DNA from: Whitmania pigra
Taxonomy: Eukaryota; Annelida; Clitellata; Hirudinida; Haemopidae
NCBI GenBank assembly: GCA_021613335.1
Contig: JAJTWR010000365.1
Span: forward strand, 1,638,501-1,702,500
Reading direction: 5' to 3'
Length of the DNA stretch: 64,000 nt
A program made the position numbers and the translations under genes. The notes below the pieces were generated by a model. The model saw nothing but the letters and a program-made list of their open reading frames with translations, searched no databases and had not been told where the DNA came from. Positions within the stretch are counted from its first letter, which is position 1; every line of letters begins with the position of its first letter. Shown in pieces: positions 1 to 18,519 of the stretch.

Positions 1-105
1 CTACTGAAAATCGATTGCATTAAATTTTCAATGGTGGTATTTTGTTTAAGTAATTGTGTCGTTTTGCATTTATGATGGCACAAAGATGCTTTATTGAGTG
101 TAGTT

Positions 106-261
106 GGCACCCGTCATAATAGCCCGTCAAAACAGCACCATCAAAACATAAAACTCATTTCATTTAATCAAATTTTAAATCAGTTATCGGTTAATGTCTT
201 CAACTCATATAAATATTTTTTTTATAAAGATACATTGACGGGGATGTTTTGACGGGTCACC
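106..261. mobile_element. MITE-like element with 9-bp target duplication
   Basis: A 156-bp stretch is bounded by the direct repeat AGTGTAGTT at 97-105 and 262-270, as expected for a target-site duplication. Its ends are imperfect inverted repeats: GGCACCCGTCA at the left, and GGTGACCCGTCAAAAC when the right end is read on the other strand. CCCGTCAAAAC also occurs just inside the left end. There is no coding capacity. A 9-bp duplication would suit a Mutator-like non-autonomous element, but the family is an inference. Confidence 0.6.
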
Positions 262-270
262 AGTGTAGTT

Positions 271-977
271 AACTTGAGCAACTTGGCAATTGCTTAAGAG
301 AACTGCTTTGATTGGACATGGTTCAATATTTACAGAAATACAAAATCTTGTCAGAAAATGTTAAGTTGGACGGGGCTGCTACCAGAAACTTAGAATAAGT
401 TTTCCTCTGACACGGTTATGGACATGTTTCAGATGAGATTTTTGGAAAGTTTTGTTGGGCTTTAGCTCTTATTGTTTCAAATTAGCATTTTGTATCTGAG
501 ACTTTTAGCGACTTCAAGACTTGCTTGGCGAAAGTTAAACCATTTCTAAACGACGAATGCGATATGAAGTGCATATATTCGTTCTTGATTAGGTGAATGG
601 AACTTATTTTTGCTATTAAATGAGAAAGACATGATTCTAAAACTAAAAGCAGTCATGATGGTTTTAATGCAAATTAATTAATAACTTCATTAACATGTTT
701 GGCCCGCATATAGCTTGACCTATAAAAAAAAAACTTGTAAAAACTCATTACAATAGTTTGCACTGAAATTTGCCAAATATACATCTTGACGTTATTGAGT
801 TGAAATTCAACCAAAAATGCTTTGATATCATTAAACCGACCTACTTTGGCAAGGTTAATGACCCAAATTTCATTTGACTTTTCGTTTCTGGTGAAGTTAA
901 AGGTCGTGTGAATGTTTTCAGAAGTTTGTGAAGTCTCGTTCAAGAGTTCAATATGCTAAGACTGTCAAGAAAATTGA
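271..977. other. spacer upstream of methylmalonyl-CoA mutase
   Basis: AT-rich DNA with no convincing exon. The open frame on the minus strand at 674-943 shows no family motif and looks like chance. The promoter and first exon of the downstream gene may lie here or further upstream. Confidence 0.4.
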
Positions 978-1012
978 ATGTTTCGCTATTGTCAAGTCAC
1001 GCAATCAAAGTG
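978..1012 (+). CDS. candidate first coding exon of methylmalonyl-CoA mutase
   Basis: An ATG at 978 opens a short basic, acid-free peptide (MFRYCQVTQSK) and runs into a good donor, G|GTCAGT, at 1013. It ends in phase 2. That phase joins in frame to the acceptors at 1248-1249 or 1260-1261, just before the first recognisable mutase exon. A positively charged start suits a mitochondrial transit peptide. The exon is very short, so this rests only on frame compatibility and position. Confidence 0.3.
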
Positions 1013-1235
1013 GTCAGTATTAATATTTGTTTGGTTGATGTTATTGTTATTAAGACGAAGAACCTCTAAGTCGGTAGTTTGGGAATGCCTCAAATTGTAT
1101 ACGTCTTCAATAAGTAATGTCTGACATAATATAAAAAGTGATTTAAAACATATTAATATTTATTCCTGCACTTGTGCATTAGTATTTTAAGTTATTTTTT
1201 TAATCGAATTACTCGTTTCTGTGAAATTTGTTTAG

Positions 1236-9342
<8,107 letters not shown>

Positions 9343-9884
9343 ACTTCAACAATTCGTGAACATCAACTGACTTTTGGAAGATTGAGATTTGTGAACATCA
9401 TCGATACTGATGTGTAATGATGCTTCATGCATATTAATTGCATGATATTTAACAACTTCATGCATAATTTGGATTTATTGATTCATTTGAATGCCCAAAA
9501 CTTCTGCATTGGCTTTATTGAGTCAACAAACCTGGTTAAATGCAAGCAGCAACAACATTTGAGTTTCAATCATGCGTAGTTGTTTGAATTGGTTTTCAAT
9601 GAATTTCATTTTTTGAATTGTTAAACACACGATTAATTACTTACTTTTTTGCTGATCATGCATAATAAAGAATTCTTGTGCAATAAATGTTTATCTCCCT
9701 GAGCAACTTTGTTGGAATTGATAATTCTAATAGAAAGAGCATCAATTCCAGATCTGCAGGACTATCAACATCTACAAATCTATAAATAACCATCCAGAAT
9801 TGATCGTTGGTATATGATGCTGATCTTACCAGTGATATGTCGAATGACATTGCGGGTGAACGACATCACTGACCCGAAAAATAT

Positions 9885-10406
9885 ACGAGTGTGATAACTG
9901 CCCCTATTCTAGCCCCTTTTCAGGGGTATTTTGTAAAATCGATTAAAAATCAACCGCTAGAGCTAAAAATGTGCGGATTGTTTTAAAAAATAGAGAAAGG
10001 ATCAAAGTGCCAGGGACGAGCATTCAAAAAAAATTAAAAATTCGGTAACTATTTTTAAATAATGCTTGAAAACTTTGAAGATTTTTTTAGGGTAGATCCC
10101 TGTGTGCGCTAGTCAAGTCACTTACATATTTGAATTCTCCTGAAAAATATCTATCAGAATATGTATAACATGTATTTTTAATCCCCAGGGACGGGGTCGA
10201 AAAAGCTTCCGATAAAATCAAAACAACTTGGGCGAAATTAGAAGATATGCGACTAATGGAGCACGAAAAAGGCGATTATAAATCAACCAACCCAGTTAAA
10301 AATACAACAACTATTTTAAAATATAGATTACAACTTAGAGAGCCAGGGTTTACTTCTTGAAGGTTTATTAAAATTCGGGAACTATTTTTATTCAGCGTTT
10401 TGAATG
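9885..10406 (+). repeat. left 522-bp terminal inverted repeat
   Basis: The reverse complement matches 12545-13066 almost throughout, from the terminal ACGAGTGTG to the inner TTCAGCGTTTTGAATG. A few substitutions separate the arms, so the insertion is fairly old or the arms no longer convert each other. Confidence 0.9.
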
Positions 10407-11013
10407 TTGCACACAGCAGAAGTATAAAGATCTTTCGTGCTCTTGGACTTGTGTGTTTTTTCACATCCCTAAGTACCATCTTTACGTAATGTGCGCATAT
10501 GAACATATCTTGTCTCCTTTTCCAGGAGGACAAATCGTGAATACATGTGTTGTATGTATTCAGTTACTGACATGTCATTGAAAATCCTCATTAATGCAAT
10601 TATTGAGGCCAAACAATAATTTGTGACAAAAGAAGAAAACACAGGCCATTTATCGACTTCCATCATGAGTTCTATTTTGTAAGAAGCTAAAACATTCATT
10701 ATTCCCTTGGCTGAGTGGTCCGTCGATAAGAAATGAAACGCCGGAAAAGTGGACGTGCCCAATTTAAAAGCTCCGGTATATAAGAAAATTCTTTTATGTA
10801 CACTATTCAAAGGCCTCAGAACCTGTGGCATCGAAATGTAAGGTGGGAAGAAGATCACCTTCTGCTGCCCGAGCAGCTGTTTGCAATTGTAAGCGATTGC
10901 GACCTGAAAGCCATGATCAGAAAGACTTTTAAAATACTGGATGAAAGGGTTTTTTCATAAAGATCAAATCTCATCTCAATATCCTTTCTGTCGTCCATAT
11001 CAAGGACTTTGTC
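10276..11013 (-). pseudogene. decayed MULE/foldback transposase, main part
   Basis: Minus-strand fragments in different frames read in order: DDRKDIEMRFDLYEKTL, then LPTLHFDATGS, then LNSVHKRIFLYTGAF, FLSTDHSAK, SIIALMRIFNDMSVTEYI and MFICAHYVKMVLRD. From memory of the family, FDATGS, a (C/T)D(Y/H)S(R/A) motif, a following 'ALxRxFN' helix and a (H/R)xDxAHxxK-like block recur in transposases of long-TIR MULE-like elements. At least two frameshifts separate the pieces. It lies wholly inside the foldback element and cannot encode an active protein as it stands. Confidence 0.6.
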
Positions 11014-11032
11014 CCGATGGCCAGGGGCGCAA

Positions 11033-12027
11033 CCAGCGAAAAATGCTGGGGGGGGCTCAAGTTTAGAAAAGCCCGACGCAGTCGAAAAATTTTTGAAACT
11101 GTTCAAATCAATACTACTAGTTTTAATTAATAAAGAATTAAAGATAGAACTGATTATTATTATAAATTTTTATTTATAAGTCTGCAGTCTTTTTTTGTAT
11201 CTTTAATAATTTATTAATGAGCTTGACTATCTTCTGTTTCAAAGTTTCAAGCCAGTTAAAGCAACTGTAAAAAAAAACAGTTTAAAACAATTTTGAAATG
11301 TTGTAGTCTAAATTACATTTTGATGTGTTTGCAGTTACAAAATAATTTTTCGATCAGTCTGTGAAAATCTGTTCACCATTTTATTTACTGGAAGAAGTGC
11401 AGTAGTTGTTTTGTTCACAGATATTCTCAATAAACTTTGCAAACGACAGGCAGACATAGTCGTCCCAAGATGACTTTTAATAAGGCGAAGTTTAGAAAAG
11501 GCCCTTTCTGCATCTGATGATGTAAATGTCTGAGTAAGAGCAACATCGAGTATATGCAACTCGGACTGAATGCTTGTGGCACAGAAAAGATCTTGCAGTT
11601 CGATACATGCATTGGGATCAGACTGATCAGCACGTAAACTTGTCGATGTGAATTGGAGCTGTCTTTGCACAGTTTCAGCGTCTTTTCCACGAAGGTTGCA
11701 GAATTCCGAAAGCTCGGGAGTCATTGTGCCATTCTGCAAAGCATCAAGAGCAGCCAAGGCAAGGTTGTCAAAACGACATTATCTGATCATCAGATAACCA
11801 GCGAAAAATGCGGGGGGGGGGGCTCAAGTTTAGACAAGGGACGAAAGCGAAAAATTTTTGAAACTGTTTAAATCAAAACTACCAATTATAATTAATAAAG
11901 AATTAAAAATAGAACAGATTATTATTATTATGAGTTTGACTATCTTCTGTCTACAGTATTATTTTGTATCTTTAATAATTTATTAATGAGTTTGACTATC
12001 TTCTGTCTCAAAGTTTCAAACCAGTTA
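11033..12027 (-). repeat. direct duplication inside the nested hAT element
   Basis: About 230 bp at 11033-11260 recur at about 11798-12027 in the same orientation. Shared blocks include CAGCGAAAAATGC plus a G run, GAAAAATTTTTGAAACTGTT and TTTAATAATTTATTAATGAG. The transposase fragment sits between the two copies. Confidence 0.75.
11335..11757 (-). pseudogene. hAT transposase C-terminal dimerisation domain fragment
   Basis: A 140-codon open frame carries the hAT C-terminal signature DAERAFSKLRLIKSHLGTTM, followed by a leucine-rich helix. The upstream half has an ELHILDVAL-type stretch typical of ZMYM-like hAT proteins. The N-terminal zinc-finger and RNase H core parts are absent, so this is a relic within the 1.1-kb nested element. 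No function is expected beyond possible dimerisation. Confidence 0.75.
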
Positions 12028-12160
12028 AATCCCCTTACCCCCCCCCCCCCCCAAAAAAAAACTCATCGGATTTGGAAAAATTGCAGGGTCTCTCCTATTA
12101 GGCCTGGGGGGGGCTTGCGCCCCCCCCCTGCCCCCCCCTAGTTGCGCCACTGCCGATGGC

Positions 12161-12261
12161 CTCAAACACATTTGCCTTAATACATCTGCAGAAGGTAAAC
12201 CTTCAACGTTACCCTCCCTCAATTTATCGACATCCAATTCGAACGTCAACTCGTTGCGCAA
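12161..12261 (-). pseudogene. 5' fragment of the same foldback transposase
   Basis: The peptide RNELTFELDVDKLREGNVE ends exactly where the nested hAT element begins and resumes on the far side of it near 11013. The hAT insertion therefore broke this reading frame. Confidence 0.5.
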
Positions 12262-12282
12262 TTTATAGCAACCTAAATGGTA

Positions 12283-12540
12283 GATATTTTTTAGGGGAAT
12301 TTTATTATGTAACTATTTTGGATAGCGCACACAGGGATCTATCATAAATTCCGCTTCAAAGGTTTTAGACGTTAATTAATAATAGTTCCAGATTTTATAT
12401 TTTTTGGGAATACTCGTCCCTGGTTGTTTGATCTTTCTTTTATTTTTAAAGCAATCGGCATTGCTTTATCTGCATCGGTTGATTTTTAATTGACTATATT
12501 GTAGGACCACATCTCCGGGGCTGGGTGAGGGGGCAGCTCT
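12283..12540 (-). repeat. third, diverged subunit of the foldback arm
   Basis: This segment repeats, with many substitutions, the order of motifs in 12800-13060: AGCGCACACAGGGATCTA, TAATAGTTCC, CTCGTCCCTGG, then a GGTTGATTTTTAATTGAC block. It is an extra arm unit present on the right side only. Confidence 0.7.
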
Positions 12541-12544
12541 AAAT

Positions 12545-13066
12545 CATTCAAAACGCTGAATAAAAATAGTTTCCGAATTTTAATAAACTTTCAAGAAGTA
12601 AACTCTGGCTCTCTAAGTTGTAATCTATATTTTAAAATAGTTGTTGTATTTTTAACTGGGTTGGTTGATTTATAATCGCCTTTTTCGTACTCCATTAGTC
12701 GCAAATCTTCTAATTTCGCCCAAGTTGTTTTGATTTTATCGGAAGCTTTTTCGACCCCGTCCCTGGGGATTAAAAATACATGTTATACATATTCTGATAG
12801 ATATTTTTCAGGAGAATTCAAATATGTAAGTGACTTGACTAGCGCACACAGGGATCTACCCTAAAAAAATCTTCAAAGTTTTCAAGCAATAATTAAAAAT
12901 AGTTCCCGATTTTTTAATTTTTTTTGAATGCTCGTCCCTGGCACTTTGATCTTTTCTCTATTTTTTAAAACAATCCGCACATTTTTAGCTCTAGCGGTTG
13001 ATTTTTAATCGACTTTACAAAATACCCCTGAAAAGGGGCTAGAATAGGGGCAGTTATCACACTCGT
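12545..13066 (-). repeat. right 522-bp terminal inverted repeat
   Basis: Partner of the left arm. It consists of at least two diverged subunits of about 260 bp, each carrying a version of AGCGCACACAGGGATCT or of GGTTGATTTTTAATCGAC. This is the internally repeated arm structure known from foldback elements. Confidence 0.9.
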
Positions 13067-13378
13067 AAAAATATCATTGATATGACTGAGTACGAGCATT
13101 TTATATTGAACGACAACATTGGGTCAATGATTAATTTGGCTTTCACAACATTATTCGAGCCATCGGCAAACGATATCGTTAAAACTCTCAACACGTGGAC
13201 CGCCATGAACAGAGGAAATTTATCGACGTCTGCTACGACTTACGTGCTTGGGTACGTTAACCCGGGGGTTAAGAACATGATAATGTATAATACCACGGGG
13301 GGATTACGTTATGCACGGATGTTACCACGCTACATCAAAACTAGTATGACCTATGACTCCTATGACGCCAGTTCCTAA

Positions 13379-14874
13379 AATTGTCTCAAAAAAACTTCAA
13401 CATCAGAGCAACTCGATTCTGGACCATGTCTTTTTTGATATAAGCAGAATTAAATAAATATGACCAATTAAGCTAAGCTATGCGCTTGCCAATTATTAGA
13501 ATTTTCATTTAACGAAAATGTGGAAAAATAAAATGCATATGATGAAACTTTAAATAATTTTTTGACTTTTTAGTAGCCGATGTTTATTTGATTCTGGAAG
13601 GTCAGCTATCCATTGCAGGAAACTAGTTGCACTGAACGGTTGCCCAGCAAAATACAAATTTACGTTTCATTTCAAAATCAAAAATCCCAGAATAAAGACG
13701 CTTGAAGGACAGTAAAAGTTTGAGGTCATGCAGGGCATAGTTCAAAGAATTAAGTGACTTACAAATAATATTGATGAGTACCTATTAAGTGCAATTGCCT
13801 TTCCCTTTTTATAGATTCTTCATCCGATTAAATATCCAAGTAAGTCAATCTTTTCGAGATTTCTCATCATTGCAATTACCGAATAATTACTTCAGTAATG
13901 AATAATATTTATAATATTTCATATTTCCATAATCATACATTAATAAATGTATTTAGTTAAACCTGAGCCCAGGGACAGTATTATCCAATTGACATTCAGA
14001 CCAAATTGGTTCTGATAACCTGCTGCACTGAGTCACAATCTTGCAAAAATTATTTAAGAAAAGCCTTACTCGATAAGTAATTTAAATTTGATTTTTAAAG
14101 ATTTACAAGATATAAGGATGTAATTATGAAAAATATAAAATATGTCATCTTGAAACAAATATTACAAGAGTGTTGGGTTACCTTGATGTGATAAAAAAGG
14201 TATTCAGAATATTTCTTTTATGAGCCTGTTATTATTATTTATGGATGTATTGCTATTACTAATATTATTACTAATCTAATATTATTATTGGTTCTCATAT
14301 TGTCATTGGGGCGTTGTCATAATTAACCTTTGTACACTTCAGACTATGAGGACAAAATTATAGAATTAAAGTTGTAAAATATTTTATTATCGCATCTACC
14401 CTATTATTTTTTTTTAATATAATTATTTTGTTGCATCAGTTTTTGACGAATTTCTTGCACGAAATAATTATCGATTTGATGTCATTTTGCCGTCAAAACA
14501 AAGAAAAATCTTCAGCATATCTTTTAAAACAAAAAATTAGGAAAGCAAAAATAACAATGAAATATCAATATTTCTGTCCTGAAAATGCATTTTTGCAAAA
14601 TTCTTTCTAAGAAATCCACGATGGTGACAATTGTTTCTGACGATCAATTATTTTATTTTAATAACATTTTCAAAATTTTAAACATGACTTTCATGAATTT
14701 TAAACAATGACATGATTGCAGCTCTTCAATGAAATTAAAAATGACATCACGCCCAAATGCATTACAGAAATTTATGTATATTTAATATTAATGAAATAAA
14801 TATCACTATAATTACTATATTTTTTGATGGAGGTTAAGAATGATTAAAACAAAAATTATTTATAATTTCCAAAG
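13379..14874. other. AT-rich spacer, no gene recognised
   Basis: No exon-like stretch with splice sites or a conserved peptide was seen. The 60-codon frame at 14428-14610 is AT-driven and shows no motif. Confidence 0.4.
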
Positions 14875-14952
14875 CAAAACTTGCGTGTGCGAAGGACATG
14901 GAAAAGGCCAAGGAAAAACACAGGAGCAACATGGGAAAGAGATACATCGCGG
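14875..14952 (+). CDS. orphan exon resembling the end of an hnRNP-F/H-type RRM
   Basis: Between the acceptor TTTCCAAAG and a strong donor GG|GTGAGT, one frame reads KDMEKAKEKHRSNMGKRYI. This matches the closing helix and strand of quasi-RRM domains in the hnRNP F/H, RBM12 and ESRP group, usually written as ALxKHxxxMGxRYIEVF. The usual EVF is replaced by AG across the junction. No neighbouring RRM exon was found, so it may belong to a gene with very long introns or be a stranded fragment. Confidence 0.35.
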
Positions 14953-16424
14953 GTGAGTGATTTATGAAAAGATTGGTTAATTAACAATAAACCCAATTTA
15001 TATCATTATCCCAAATTTTAGTAATATTACCCATTATTTGTAGTTATCAGTATTCATTATGGTCATAGTCGTGCAATTGATTAAGCAGTTTTAAAATAAC
15101 TCTAAAATCAAACAGCAACAATGCAAATAAGAAATTCAAGACAGCTACAAAATTCTGCTTGTAAATCTTTCCTGATGACAATGGTCTGCCTCAATAGATT
15201 TCAAGCCACCGAATCATTAAACATTGAGAAAGTCGCGTCTTGGATCAATATTCAAGTAATTATTTGTAATTTTTTTTTTTTATTATATTTATAAAATAAA
15301 ATTTTGTGGTAATTTGTATAAATATTTCAATAAATATTTCAGACGTCTCAAATGTCTGTAAATGTCTAATTACATGGAGTTGTCAAATGTACTTTTTCCA
15401 TTCTTGTCTTTGTTCCTAAAAAGTGCAAATATTATTAATTCGCACCACTAACAATAATTTTTATAAATTATCTTCTTATGTTTCAGGTCAAATACAAAAC
15501 GTTTCAATGTGATTATTTTAAAAAAAACTGATTTTACTACAACTTCATGTCGAATAATAAATAATATAGAATAAGCAATCATATCATTATTTAATTATGA
15601 GTTGTGATTTGTAAATTTATTATTTCTAAAATATTCCAAAATGTTGAATGTGGTCAATATTAAACCGATCATTTTTAGCGTCAAAAGAAAATTTATTTGT
15701 TGTCATTAAATATGGGCAACATTTTTAATAAACTTTTTTTTATAAGTTCACATTTTTTACAACCTCATATTTTTAGAAGTTTATATTTTTGATAGGTTTA
15801 AGCCTATTTGAAAATTAATTACTTTTGCCAGCAGAATTTTGACATAAAGGTATTGCAAGTTGGGAAGTTTTTTTAATAATAGCATCATTTTATTCGTGTA
15901 TTTCAAAACATTATTAATACTATCGTTAAGAAATAAAAATATTCGATTTAATAAGAAAGAAAATAAATAAATTTTCATTGTAATCTCTTTACAAATTGTG
16001 AATAAAAGAATGAATTAATGGAGGAAGAACTTTTATTCAAGATTTCCGCTTCCATCGGTTTGAAAGGAAAGACCCTTTGTCATCGGAGACGACTTAAAAT
16101 CTCGTGGTGACCATGGCGACGATGACGACGACGATGATGTTGACGATAATGGTGACGACGAATGTTGTATGGCAGATAATTTTCTACGAGAAAATGGAGG
16201 CGACTAAGCAATGTTGTACAGACGATTACTGCAAAAACTGGTGATTTGAAATTTTAATAACATTGATAACGAGAATAATAATAATAAAAATAAAAGTAAT
16301 GTACATAATGTAATAAAAATTTAGGCAGCAAGCACTTTTCATGAACCAATTGTTGCTTGTTACGTTCGTTCTCGACCGAATAAAAGGCTCCAACATAAAC
16401 CGAAATCTTCGACTCCAACGCGAG
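14953..16424. other. AT-rich spacer, no gene recognised
   Basis: Low-complexity AT DNA with a GACGAC/GATGAT-rich patch at 16115-16165. No convincing exon. Confidence 0.4.
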
Positions 16425-18519
16425 ATGGCAGCTATCATCATCACCACGACCAGCGTCGTCGTCCTCTTCATCAGTGCGGTGATTCCACTTCCAGACTCAG
16501 AAAGGAGTCTGGCCATTGTAAACAGTGAATTCTACTGTCCGCTGCTGAACTTCGAGAAACATTCCTTGTGCTACGACAGTCGTCCTGACGTCGTCGGAGT
16601 GTCTAACACTTGCGCAGGTTGTGCATTGGAGTGCTTCAGTCTCAAAACATGCATATTCTTCCAGTGGATAGTTTCTAGAAATAGTTTCAAGTGCCAGCTT
16701 TTCTATCGAGAACCCCAGAATAAAGGGATAGAAGAGAAGGAAATTTGTTCATCTTATGCTCTGGTTAGTATGCTTTTGCGTGCATTGTTTGTTTCCTGCA
16801 AGTCTTTTCGATGTCTGTGGTGCTTGAAAATGAAAGTTAGCTGTACGACTGTTAATTGAATTAGGATGCTTAAATAGCAAGTTGTAAGACTTCACCACTT
16901 TCAACCATCTCCAAAGCTATTCATAACATTACAATACATAATTACAATACATAACATCGTAATACCCTCACAATCCTCCTCTTCATCACAAACGTAATAT
17001 TCATTATCGTCATCATTATTGTTGCAATCATCAATTTAAAGGCAAACAAGATAATGACAGTTCTTCGAACAACTCCGAGTGAGTAGCTCATCGTTTTGTT
17101 AATTTAGTACAATAATAGCAATTTCTTAATAACAACATTAAATTTTATTGATAACGATTGTCATTTTTAATAACCTATACCTAGTCTTTAATAACAGGAT
17201 TAGAATTAGTTTAACGGGTTAAAGTATTGTAATATTTAATTACAATTTTAATATTTATTCGGTTTCTTCTACAAATTATTGAAGAAGCCCTTCTAAAATT
17301 ATAATGCAAACTAAATTATGTCATCACAATCATCATCACTGCCATCCAAGTACACTTCTCCAATTCCCCAGTTGACAAGTCAGCTTGCGAGATTCCATTC
17401 ACATACGAAGGGGTTTTGTACTATGACTGCGTGACCATCTTGAATGACAAAAATTGCAGTCTCTACTTCTGCCAGAATACGCTGGGCAAGATCAAGTACT
17501 GCCTCCAAGATGGTAATGATGGTGAACTGAATAAGTAACTGAAGTGAATACTCAGCAAAATATAAGTTATAATTTATTGCACATTTAATAAGTATCATTC
17601 ATCCGTGACTGAAGGCCTTGTGGTGAAAAACACGACTGTAACAGTCAACGTCACGTGCCCAGCCTGCCCTTACTTCCTGCTGCCTCCTGCTCCCTTCGTC
17701 AACAAATTCTTGGTCATCTTTAGCAGGAACTTTTCCACCTCCTCATTTAATTGGAGTTCGTCGCTGGAAAAGATGAACAACTTTTCCTTTGACAGTCTTG
17801 GAAATTACTGGTTCGGATTGCTGAACATGGAAAAGCTTACTTCAGGGTCGCAACCAAGGTACTTCTTGAATGTTGTTGTTCGACTAGTAATTGCTCCTTT
17901 ACTGCTATTATTCTTTATTGAAATTATGTTTTTATTGTTATTACTACGTTCTGTATGTGTCCTTTGAGAACCTTTGAGAGCCAATTCAAAAGATCTCGAA
18001 CGAAAGAATGGCGATTTATTAATTGCATATAATTGTGGTTTAGTTAATGGAAATGGCTTTTTAAAAAAAAACATAAAAATACTTTTTTAAATAAACTTTA
18101 AATTAAACTTAAAATAAAAGACCTGATCATGTTGATAGTTGATCATCCAAAATGCCATTCAATTCAAGCATTTATTCAATTAGTCAACTTTTTACAGACT
18201 GCGGGTCGAGGTGCAACTGGCTTCCCCCTCCAATGTCTGGATATCGGAAAGTTATTCCTGGATGAAAGTTCTTAATAGCAGGTTGAACATAGGTCCCCTT
18301 GTATATTCTGACATCGGAGTCTCGTCGCTGTTAACAAGATTTAACGGGTCGACTTTCACCTGTGGATGTGGTCAAACGGACGGTTCGTTGAGTTCCTGCT
18401 GGTGGCACACATGCGAGACCACCTTGGGTGTGCTGACTGGAAATGGTAGCATTTGGATGTACAATTCGACACTCAGTGTTCCCTTGAAGTGGGCTAGAAT
18501 GATGCTTAAGCTTCAATAG
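16425..18519 (+). CDS. secreted fibrinogen-related domain protein
   Basis: Exons 16425-16763, 17042-17078, 17384-17512, about 17567-17858 and 18198-18519. The start is the ATG at 16425, which opens a signal peptide (MAAIIITTTSVVVLFISAVI). Next comes a Cys-rich PAN/Apple-like block (CAGCALECFSLKTC...KCQLFYREP), then a short module like fibronectin type II (CEIPFTYEGVLYYDC...YCLQDG). A fibrinogen C-terminal-like domain follows: GNYWFGLLNMEKLTS, LRVEVQL, then SCWWHTC and a final LKWARMMLKLQ, the counterparts of GxYWLGNxxxxxLT, WWxxxC and LKxxxMMxR. Such proteins are usually extracellular lectins or adhesion factors of invertebrate immunity. The domain is divergent and Ca-site residues are not evident. 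The 17512/17567 junction would be a 54-bp intron and is uncertain. Confidence 0.7.

Larger units (their letters stand above)
11022..12152 (-). mobile_element. hAT element nested in the foldback element
   Basis: The perfect 8-bp duplication CCGATGGC sits at 11014-11021 and 12153-12160. The ends are hAT-like short inverted repeats: CAGGGGCGCAACCAG at the left and CAGTGGCGCAACTAG (complement of the right end), with 13 of 15 positions alike, followed by the G-rich run common in this group. At 1,131 bp it keeps only the C-terminal part of a transposase. The G and C homopolymers at 11811-11822 and 12038-12136 are error-prone in assemblies. Confidence 0.9.
9885..13066. mobile_element. foldback/MULE-type DNA transposon, long inverted repeats
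   Basis: The element is bounded by a perfect 8-bp target duplication, AAAAATAT, at 9877-9884 and 13067-13074. It begins ACGAGTGTGATAACTGCCCC and ends with the exact complement. The inverted repeats extend 522 bp on each side. Between them, minus-strand fragments resemble the transposase of long-TIR MULE/foldback-type elements, and a hAT element is nested at 11022-12152. Without that guest the element would be about 2.05 kb. Frameshifts show that it is no longer autonomous. The superfamily call is inferred from the long arms, subrepeats and transposase fragments; an 8-bp duplication alone would also fit hAT. Confidence 0.85.
9790..13378 (+). pseudogene. unrecognised ORF interrupted by the foldback element
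   Basis: The 98-codon ORF at 13082-13378 has balanced codon use and higher GC than the flanking DNA. If the transposon and one AAAAATAT copy are removed, its frame continues upstream without a stop through 9814-9884, where two ATGs open a short hydrophobic start. The insertion therefore appears to have split a frame of roughly 125 codons. I recognise no family. Visible residues include NTWTAMNRG, TTYVLGYVNPG and YNTTGG. It could be a broken host gene, a final exon or part of an older element. Confidence 0.35.
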
